From positions 4,080,619 to 4,144,618 of the forward strand of contig NW_015622543.1 in assembly GCF_000835495.1 (NCBI RefSeq): a stretch of 64,000 nucleotides of DNA. Reading direction: 5' to 3'. This document shows, one piece after another, positions 56,778 to 64,000 of the stretch. Position 1 is the first letter of the stretch. Every line of letters starts with the position of its first letter. Source of the stretch: Cladophialophora immunda. Its lineage: Eukaryota > Ascomycota > Eurotiomycetes > Chaetothyriales > Herpotrichiellaceae. A program made the translations under genes and the position numbers. The notes beneath the pieces are model-generated. The model saw nothing but the letters and a program-made list of their open reading frames with translations. It made no database searches and was not told the origin of the DNA.

Positions 56778-58133
56778 ATGAATTTCGAGCTCCCCTCCGA
56801 TCTTCAAGACTACATCTCGCGCATCGACGCATTCATTAAGGACAAGATCCTCCCGCTCCAGCACAAGGACGACAACAACCGCTTCTTTGACCACCGCCGC
56901 GAATCTTCACGGACGCAATGGGACAACCAAGGCCTGCCAACGCATGAGTGGGAGAACCTGCTCCGGCAAGCAAAAAAACTGGCCGACGAAGCAGGATTCT
57001 ACCGATTCGGGTTCCCCAAAGAATTTGGCGGTGCCGGCAGTGAGCACCAGAACCTGTACATGTGTGCCATCCGGTACCATTTGTCGTCCCACCCAATCTA
57101 TGGAGGCGGCGTAAGCCTGGCCAACGACCTGCAGAATGAACACAGTGTCGTCGGCAACAATCCATTCATCATCATGATGCATCACTATGGCACCAAGGAG
57201 CAGCAGAACAAGTACATCCCCGCCAGCATCAATGGCGAGTTCAGATCCACATTTGGCTTGACCGAGATCTATCACGGCTCTGACGCAACCCACATGGACA
57301 CCACGGCCAAGCCTATCACGCTGCCCAACGGCGAGCCTGGCTACGAGATCAACGGCAACAAGAAGTGGCAGACCGGCATGCACGCCGCTACGCACTCTCT
57401 GGTCTTTGCACGAACCTCTGGCCAGAACGGATCGCCCAAGGGCATTACCGCCTTCATCGTCCCGACAAACACGCCAGGCTTCAAAGTCGCTTCGTACGAG
57501 TGGACCCTCAACATGCCGACCGATCACGCAACCGTGCTCTTTGACAAGGTCCAAGTTCCTGCCTCAGCGATCCTTGGGCCGGTCGACAACGGCCTAGCCA
57601 TCGCCCAGACATTCACGCACGAGAACCGCATTCGACAGGCGGCTTCCAGCTGCGGCGCGGCTCGGTACTGCATCGAGCGCAGCGTCGAGTACGCGAAGAA
57701 GCGGACCGTGTTCGGGAAACCGCTCTCGTCAAACCAAGCCATTCAATGGCCGCTTGTCGAGCTCTCCACCCAGGCCGAGATGCTCAGACTTTTGATCCTC
57801 CGTACCGCCGTGGAAATGGACCAGGTCACAGCGGCATGCAAGGCCAACGGTAGCGCACCGTGGATTGCCATCGAGAAGCAACTCGGCCACAAGATTGGCA
57901 TGTGCAACTACTACGCCAACCGCCTGTGCTGCGAGTCCGCAGATCGTGCGATCCAGATCCACGGCGGAGTGGGCTACTCGCGACACTACCCCTTCGAACA
58001 CATCTGGAGACACTTCAGGAGGTATCGGATCACTGAGGGCAGTGAGGAAGTGCAGATCCGCAAAGTCGCCGCGTATTTGTTCGGATACAAGACGACGGGG
58101 GTAGAGGACAAGAAGTCCGAGGCGAAATTGTAA
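56778..58133 (+). CDS. Acyl-CoA dehydrogenase with PTS1 (peroxisomal)
   Basis: An intronless frame of 451 residues beginning at the ATG at 56778. The chain follows the ACAD fold: N-terminal helices, FGFPKEFGGAG, FGLTEIYHGSDATHMDTTA, ENGN-type region YEINGNKKWQTG, RIRQAASSCGAARYCIERS, KRTVFGKPLSSNQAIQWPL and the C-terminal IHGGVGYSRHYPFEHIWRHF. The catalytic glutamate is the E in YRITEGSEEVQ. The C-terminus is AKL, a PTS1 signal, which points to peroxisomes rather than mitochondria. It should alpha,beta-desaturate an acyl-CoA with FAD. Sequence style is closer to ACAD10/11-like enzymes than to short- or medium-chain ACADs. It pairs functionally with the AKL-ending acyl-CoA synthetase at 12 kb. 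Confidence 0.92.
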   Translation: MNFELPSDLQDYISRIDAFIKDKILPLQHKDDNNRFFDHRRESSRTQWDNQGLPTHEWENLLRQAKKLADEAGFYRFGFPKEFGGAGSEHQNLYMCAIRYHLSSHPIYGGGVSLANDLQNEHSVVGNNPFIIMMHHYGTKEQQNKYIPASINGEFRSTFGLTEIYHGSDATHMDTTAKPITLPNGEPGYEINGNKKWQTGMHAATHSLVFARTSGQNGSPKGITAFIVPTNTPGFKVASYEWTLNMPTDHATVLFDKVQVPASAILGPVDNGLAIAQTFTHENRIRQAASSCGAARYCIERSVEYAKKRTVFGKPLSSNQAIQWPLVELSTQAEMLRLLILRTAVEMDQVTAACKANGSAPWIAIEKQLGHKIGMCNYYANRLCCESADRAIQIHGGVGYSRHYPFEHIWRHFRRYRITEGSEEVQIRKVAAYLFGYKTTGVEDKKSEAKL

Positions 58134-58235
58134 ATGCTGGCCAAAATGATCTGGTATAAGGGAATGAATGCAATTGTTTATTCTTCAGCCGCCTCTATAA
58201 GGGGGTGGGTTCGTCGTGCTTTTGACTCTATTTTT

Positions 58236-59219
58236 TCAACATACGTCTTCAATGACCAGCTTCTCGCCGCTGGGTTCGCCCAGGTCGATCTTCAGCTTCC
58301 GCCCAAAGAGCTCGAGGAGCATCTCGAAGCACACCTTGGTGATGGCCGGATCGTACCTGCCCTTGCTCAACTCGTCCCGGACAAAAGCATGCTGCGCCCC
58401 GCACACCTCGTAGAACGAAAACTCGACGCCCTTCTCGTGCAGCGTCTTTCTGATCAAATCCCGGCCCTCGGGCGGGACGTGGTTGTCGCTCTTGCCGAAG
58501 ATCATGACCAGCTCCCCTTTGATGTCGCCCGCCCTCTTCAGGGAGTCGTCGTTCTTCCCCTCCCCGAGGCTGTGGCTGTGGATATCCGTGGCGAAGAAGC
58601 ACAGGGCGGCTTTGACTCTCTGGTCCAAGGCGCACCGATACGCGAGGTGGCCACCGAGACACATGCCCGTGGCGCCGATCTTGCCGTTGCACGTCTTCAG
58701 GCCCAGCAACAGCGAGACAGCCAGCCCTGCGTCCTCGTCGTACGCGGCGACCTTCTTGGTGATTTTCCACTCGTTCCCCGCATCGGTGCCGGGACCGTCG
58801 TAGGCGAGCGGCTCGGGCCCGGTGAATTCGTGGTACGACGACGGTGCCGCGACGATGTAGCCTTGGCCGGCGATTTGGCGGGCGAAGCGGGAGACGGGGC
58901 CGGTCACTGCAGGTGAAAAAGAGTGTCTCAGTCTACAGAGGGGATGCTTCGGTCATGTATCCCCGAGATCCGTCCGTTGGAGAGGAGGGGAACAATGTTG
59001 CTTTACCTTGGTAGATTTCCGAGAACACAACAACACCAGGAAACTTTGCACCTGGGTACCCAGGGATGGTGGGATGGAAGAGGAAGATTCCTTTATTTTG
59101 TAATTGATTGTTCAGCCTGGATTCGCATTGGAGCCTTTCGAGGTGGCGGGAGCCATACGCATTGAACCCTCTCCTGCCGCCTTGGTCGGCACATCTTTGT
59201 ATGATTCTTCAATGAGCAT
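58236..59219 (-). CDS. Dienelactone-hydrolase-family protein
   Basis: Exons 59159-59219, 59007-59090 and 58236-58906 encode 271 residues; the introns are 68 and 100 bases. Junctions give EGSMR-IFLFHPTIPGYPG and VVVFSEIYQ-VTGPVSRFARQ, the normal N-terminus of fungal DLH proteins. The nucleophile is C131 in GATGMCLGGH, with D189 (GKSDNHVPP) and H221 (CGAQHAFVRD) completing the triad. Such enzymes open dienelactones in catechol catabolism or act as general carboxyl-ester hydrolases. The stop lies only 102 bases from that of the acyl-CoA dehydrogenase on the other strand. The substrate is unknown. Confidence 0.9.
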
Positions 59220-60268
59220 GTTGCTGGTTCCTCGACGAGTCTTCGGGTTGATCTAGTAGGGTGTTTGGGAGTTGAGGCCGGCTGTGAAGTGAACAAGGAA
59301 GAAGTTGGTTGAAATGGAGGGGCTGTAGGGATGGATGTATAAACAAAGCCTGGATGTGGGGGACGTGGTTGAGGTGGCGTGAGGTTTCCAACAGGCCTAA
59401 AGAAAATCCACCTCTAACATTTCGTCAATGAAACTATGACAAACCGTCCTACTCCTTATTCATCCTTCGGCCAGAGCTCGCAACTGAGTTCCGCATGTCT
59501 TCCTTCCTCACTGGATCCGGGCTATATATTGTCGATAGGGACAGATATCATTCTTGAACCGAACTGAGCACGGCCGTCATCTTGCGCCCTCCTGAGACCA
59601 CGATCCTCCCAACTCCAGAAGAAGTATGGACGCTCCACGCCCAGTAGGAAAGCTTCCTTTCCAGTTTGAGGCCCCAAACTCTTTCAATGGATTGATGGTA
59701 TCCTCGTAGGTGGTCCATGTTCTCGTACCCAAACGCCATATCACCTGTGTTTCGGCGCTGTATCGTTCTTCAACCCACGGATGCAGACATCAAACATGCC
59801 ATTCGTCATAACTGCGAGGATAGAAATGCACCTGCATTCAAGCCCCGGACGCGAATCTCTTTCAACGCGTCGCCGTGCCATGGCCGCAACGCGGCAGAGC
59901 AGGCGGGCCACAAGCTGATTTGCCACACCAGAGATGGCCGTGGCTCTGCTCACCATGTAAGTCTGGAAAGCCTCGTCCCGGTTCAGAGCATGGCGGGCTC
60001 GAAGAAGGAGGTGATGGTATTAAATGGTGACCGACGAACAACCGAGCTAGGTGAAGGTCTAGCCTGTGTATGGAATGAAAATCTTTGAGGAGAGGAGGAA
60101 GAGAGCGACATTCTACCTCACCCTGCGGAGAGATAACACAATTTGCCAGCATTGGGCGCAAACAGTGAATGCCCCGGCCCAGCCGCACTGTTGAAGTGAA
60201 GTTCTGCCGCACACCCTGTATCACCGGTCGTCGCTCTTCACTCGACTCTCAATCGAACCTTTCCTTTC
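59220..60268. promoter_or_regulatory. Divergent promoter region, DLH / unknown coiled-coil gene
   Basis: A 1,049-base spacer between start codons facing apart. No gene is recognised. Frames inside are short. Confidence 0.4.
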
Positions 60269-61023
60269 ATGACCTCATCCTCCATTGACAGATCAGCTTC
60301 AATGGAGATCGATATGGCGGTCCCAAAGGTTGAAGAGGAAGACTACGGTAAGACTGTCCCCTGTACCATCGACGCCTATTGACAAAGTCAGAGCTTCTCT
60401 CTGGGATCGAGCAATATGAACCGCCCTCATCGGCATTGTTAGCACAAACCACATTCGTTTCAGTCTCTATCAAACTCGATCCGGCCTTGTTCGTCAACTT
60501 TAGCGCCATTCAGGAGCACCTCGATCGCATCTGCGTTCTCGCCGACCTCGTCCGCGCTGTGCATACCACTATCGACCAACACGAAGCCAGAATCCAGCAC
60601 GAATTGTCGGAGCTCTGGAGCGACAATCCCGACATCCGCAAGCGTGGCCTCCGAGGTGGCACGGCGCGCAAGCAACGCAAGATCATCGGCAGATATGTCC
60701 GCATCACAACCGTGGACCGCGAACTCGCCGGGCGTCGATTGGAGGTGGAAAAGATCGACTACCTTGGCCGCAACCGCGTCGCGGGACTGCGCGGGTTGAG
60801 GAAGATGTTTGAAGAAGCATTTTGTTTCCTCCGCGACCAGCAACACAAATGTGAGGATATCGTTCGGTGTGGAGAGACTTTGATGTACGGGGTTACGACG
60901 CCCTTGGTGCTCACCCACCTAGCGAGCGTGGACGACGTGTTCACAGCAGGAAATCTCGAACAGATGGAGGACATCGGCGAGATGTTGGACACCTTCGATG
61001 AAGAGTACGACACATTCTTGTAG
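60269..61023 (+). CDS. Conserved-looking hypothetical protein, helical/basic, 236 residues
   Basis: Exons 60269-60347 and 60392-61023 join over a 44-base GTAAGA...CAG intron: KVEEEDY-ELLSGIEQYEPP. The alternative AG three bases earlier would run into a stop, so the junction is well determined. No domain is recognised. Features are an acidic start, a long helical region (about 60-110) with the heptad-like VRAVHTTIDQHEARIQHELS, a basic segment RKRGLRGGTARKQRKIIGRY (near 118-135) and an acidic end (EMLDTFDEEYDTFL). No signal peptide or membrane segment, so likely nuclear or cytosolic. The codon use and intact splice support a real gene. Confidence 0.65.
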
Positions 61024-61618
61024 AGGAGAATTTGAGGACTACGACTGCCGCGGCAGCATCGCGTTGACATCCCATTGGCATGGCATAGGATATGTCTATT
61101 TGTACGCCGTGAAAGATCCCAGCTTGTGGCAAACACAACATCGCGACTCATAGCAATGATTGATTGAGACAATGAAATATCTGTCTAACCACCAATACAA
61201 GCCAGACTCCTTGTCCTTGACGGACCATGCATAGTGTGTGCTGCCGTTTCGTGCTGTGAGGACTGAGCCCAATGCTCAACATCCGGGTATCAGACGAGGC
61301 TGAGGTGAAGCTGTGCCGGGCCGCCGTCTTCACGATTCGATCGCCTCACAGGTCACATTTTGATCAGAATATGACGGATCAGTCTTTGCTACAACTGTGT
61401 CCATCTTTCCCGTCCCTTGGCAAGAGAGACCAGTGCGCAATCACTCCGCCGGTGACGGATCAGGCACATCGCAACTGCCCGCCGCCAAGGCCAGATCAAC
61501 CGCGACCACTTGCTCAGGGTATAAATATCTCCTCCCTTTTCCCCCTCTTCTCCCTTTCTTTTTCCTTTTCTTTCTTCATACTTACCTTGTTCGAGCATCT
61601 TGAGCACAAGCAGTCGAG

Positions 61619-61771
61619 ATGTTGCACGGATATCGACTCCATGGCACATCGGAGCCGGTGACTGTGCTGGAAGCACCTTCGGGACTTCCGCGAGCGCAAT
61701 TTTTGTCCTTTTCCGCCTTTTCATCATTGTTCTTTGCCTTGAGCAAAGCTTTGGAGAAGAGCTCATGTTGA
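61619..61771 (+). CDS. Possible 50-residue small protein downstream of a TATA/pyrimidine promoter
   Basis: The first ATG after TATAAATA (61520) and the CT tract opens a 50-codon frame with a hydrophobic/Ser/Phe-rich second half (AQFLSFSAFSSLFFALSKAL). The promoter spacing is persuasive; the protein is not recognised and could be chance or a first exon. Confidence 0.18.
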   Translation: MLHGYRLHGTSEPVTVLEAPSGLPRAQFLSFSAFSSLFFALSKALEKSSC

Positions 61772-63284
61772 CTGAGGGACGGTTCTGGGATGGTCGTCCC
61801 GTTGGTCTTCCATCACGAGGGAAACATGGTGCAACTCCTCACTTCAAGTGCTTCACCGGGCTCAGGACTTCATGGACCCGCAACCACTGACATACTTCTC
61901 ACAACATCCATCGGTCGGGGGATGTTGTCTGTTTGAGACTCACAACTGGCTGAGTCGTCTCCCGTCCCTGACTATGCAAGCTAACGAGGTTTCTAGGGTA
62001 CGACAACACTGTCCTCCGAGTCCTTTCTTACTCTCGTACCTCGACCTGATTCCATTCGGTCACTAGTCAGCATTTCCACGCACGCCGCCCCTTGCGACGG
62101 AATGAGAAAGTGACAGCAGCCGTATTGGTCTCGATGGCCCAGCCACCCGCTTCAGATTTCGCACTAGATACCCTTTTGAGAGCGAGAGGAAGAGGAGGAA
62201 GTCAGACTTGAGTTTTCAAAAAGACGCTTTTGCGGCCGCCTGAGCGGATATCATCACTCCATGCCGCGACTGATCACTGATCGGGACCACCCAGGCCTAG
62301 TTGTCACGGCTTGATGACCACCTGCATTTGCCCCTGTGAGCGAATCAATACCACGACATCGTCGGGCCTTGCCCAACCCTTCATTCCTCTCGGGCCCAAG
62401 CGAGAGCCGACAGTCAGGCCTTCAATGCAAGACTGATCCTGGAATCAAGCAGCGTGCAGAATCAGCGCCGAGTACATATACGAGTGAAAAAGGACAGGTT
62501 CGATGCTGACACAGACTATCGCATGCAGGAGTTGGGGGCCAGTTGTCGGTGCTTCGGTACACCCTCGTAAGCGCTTCCAGAATTTTTGTGGCTTATTACC
62601 TACTATCTGAGAGATCATCCGAACTGGCAGTGTCCTACCGAGTCTGGCAAGTTGTACTTCTTATTGGCGTGTTCGACGATCACCCTATCAGTCAGTGCTT
62701 ACACTAGAGCTTTGATGGAGGTGGTGGCGGTCGGGTCGACGACAGGCCTGGCAGCAAACCTCATGGACAAGCTTATGAGATTCCTCGAGCTGAAGAGGAG
62801 GATTCACACAGGGGAACGACATACACAGGAAGCTGGATAACAGAAGCCGGGGATCTTGTGGGAGGTACACTCGCGCACTGTGGATGGAGGCGCCGCTTGC
62901 TCCGCAAATCATGGGAATTCAACCGGATCACAACGCGGGGAAGAGCCGAGATTCCCCAGTGACAAAAAAAAAGACAACTGCTTATGTACTTGCTGACGGC
63001 CAATCGTTCCCGCTTGTCAACAGAGCTATGGGCGTTGTCCAAGCTCTCGATCTGACACGAAGGAATGTAACATCTTGCTTTTATGCACAGGTCGGGCCCC
63101 CTAGGGTACCTCTACCTCGCAATGGTACCTTAGAAATCCATGTGGGACGGCGTCAGGGGAACTATCTACCCGAGGTCGAGTCAATGCGGCCGTCTGTGAA
63201 CCGGTCAGCGAAGAGATCTGGGAGTTGCAGGCCCTGGAAACACGGTCAAGCGCCGAGTAAGCAGGCACGACTCAGTTCTCGAGG

Positions 63285-63290
63285 TATAAA
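63285..63290 (+). promoter_or_regulatory. TATA box of the alcohol dehydrogenase gene
   Basis: TATAAA lies 87-92 bases before the ATG at 63377, a usual position for inducible fungal genes. Confidence 0.5.
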
Positions 63291-63376
63291 TTGGAAAGGC
63301 TTAATTCAACAGTATCTCCTGCCAGTGCTGCAATCCCCCGAACATTCATCGCTAGTACACAATAAAGGCAGAAAAG

Positions 63377-64000
63377 ATGGCAACGGAGATCCCAGCACTA
63401 GTATCCTATCCGGCTGAGCCCACCACTCTGGCCCCGGACTGGCGATTTGAAAACATCAAAATAATATCACGGGGCCCCAAAGAACATGAGCTCAAGATCC
63501 GGATGGTGGCGACGGGCATCTGTCACTCAGATATCGCGGTCGCCTCGATTCCGGGACAGCTGCTTGGAATCAAGTTCCCCAAGGTGCTGGGCCACGAAGG
63601 TGCAGGCGTCGTCGAAGAGGTTGGCCCAGGCGTGACTGTGGCCAAAGTCGGGGATCCGGTGTTGCTGTCATACAGCTATTGCAACAACTGCGACCTCTGC
63701 AACAGCCAGCAGCAGCCGTACTGTTCGTCGTGGCAGCTCCTCAACATCTTTGGCGAATCGGGCATCTTCGAGACGACTAAGGGAGAAGAATTGCCCGCCA
63801 AATTCTTTGGGCAATCGAGCTTCGCCGCGACGAGCATCGTCGGCGAGGGGAGCGTGGTCAACGTCAAGGACCTGATCAAAAGCACCGACGACCTGAAGCT
63901 GCTGGCGCCCATGGGGTGCGGCTTGATGACCGGGTCGGGGGCCATCATGAACGGCGCCTCGGCCAAACCACACGACATCGTGCTGGTGACGGGGATTGGC
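63377..64000 (+). CDS. Zinc-dependent alcohol dehydrogenase, MDR family (3' partial)
   Basis: Open from the ATG to the window edge (208 codons seen). Catalytic zinc ligands are C49 in TGICHSD and H73-E74 in LGHEGAGVVEEVG. The structural zinc loop has C102, C105, C108 and C116 in YCNNCDLCNSQQQPYC. The end of the window reaches the start of the Rossmann fold (HDIVLVTGIG). The short loop and the GQSSFAATSIV segment are typical of aryl-alcohol or related NAD(P)-dependent dehydrogenases of this family. It would oxidise an alcohol to an aldehyde in the cytosol. No intron is needed in the visible part. Confidence 0.9.
   Translation, partial: MATEIPALVSYPAEPTTLAPDWRFENIKIISRGPKEHELKIRMVATGICHSDIAVASIPGQLLGIKFPKVLGHEGAGVVEEVGPGVTVAKVGDPVLLSYSYCNNCDLCNSQQQPYCSSWQLLNIFGESGIFETTKGEELPAKFFGQSSFAATSIVGEGSVVNVKDLIKSTDDLKLLAPMGCGLMTGSGAIMNGASAKPHDIVLVTGIG

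Larger units (their letters stand above)
61024..63376. other. 2.35-kb region without a secure gene
   Basis: It contains a TATAAATA box at 61520-61527 followed by a strong pyrimidine tract to about 61580 and a small frame at 61619. Otherwise it has only short frames. The right end is the promoter of the alcohol dehydrogenase. Confidence 0.45.

Overview
The window is nuclear DNA of a filamentous ascomycete (Pezizomycotina). The evidence is gene-dense DNA with short spliceosomal introns (44-100 bases, donors such as GTGAGT or GTAAGT, CTAAC-like branch points), Zn2Cys6 and fungal_trans_2 regulators, a LaeA-like methyltransferase, a pisatin-demethylase-like P450 and MARVEL, LCCL and UBA proteins of fungal type. 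Eurotiomycetes (for example Chaetothyriales) would fit the many oxidative and transport genes, but that placement is an inference. I rebuilt splice forms by hand. Every exon chain given keeps frame and ends at a stop, but no transcript data were available.

Layout. 0-17 kb is mostly housekeeping: the end of an Ede1/Eps15-like endocytic protein, a fungal_trans_2 regulator without a visible zinc cluster, a MARVEL membrane protein, a DHA1-type MFS transporter, O-acetylhomoserine sulfhydrylase, a peroxisomal long-chain acyl-CoA synthetase and an LCCL membrane protein. 17.7-25.7 kb looks like a small oxidative catabolic cluster: sugar-porter-type MFS transporter, Baeyer-Villiger monooxygenase (BVMO), short-chain dehydrogenase and Zn2Cys6 regulator. 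It is followed by the wreck of a second BVMO (26.4-27.8 kb) and a 275-base inverted-repeat element resembling a MITE. 29-39 kb is accessory: a signal-peptide/single-TM receptor-like protein, a 12-exon LaeA-like methyltransferase, a P450 and an aromatic-type aminotransferase with a GC-AG intron. 40-44 kb holds two secreted proteins (a 5'-nucleotidase-like phosphoesterase and an NTF2-like Ser/Thr-rich protein).

45.9-54.6 kb is one uninterrupted 8.7-kb reading frame for a 2,898-residue secreted Ser/Thr-rich protein. It has a cysteine-bearing head, about 40 copies of a W-x-D-W motif sorted into local subfamilies, and a lectin-like tail domain. This is the most unusual object in the window. 56.8-64 kb holds a PTS1-bearing acyl-CoA dehydrogenase, a convergent dienelactone hydrolase, an unrecognised basic/coiled-coil protein and the start of a zinc alcohol dehydrogenase.

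How the genes may work together: MFS, BVMO and SDR under a local regulator form a plausible uptake, alcohol-to-ketone and ketone-to-ester route. The acyl-CoA synthetase and acyl-CoA dehydrogenase both end in AKL and probably act in peroxisomal beta-oxidation. No polyketide synthase, NRPS or terpene synthase is visible, so nothing here is called a classical biosynthetic cluster.
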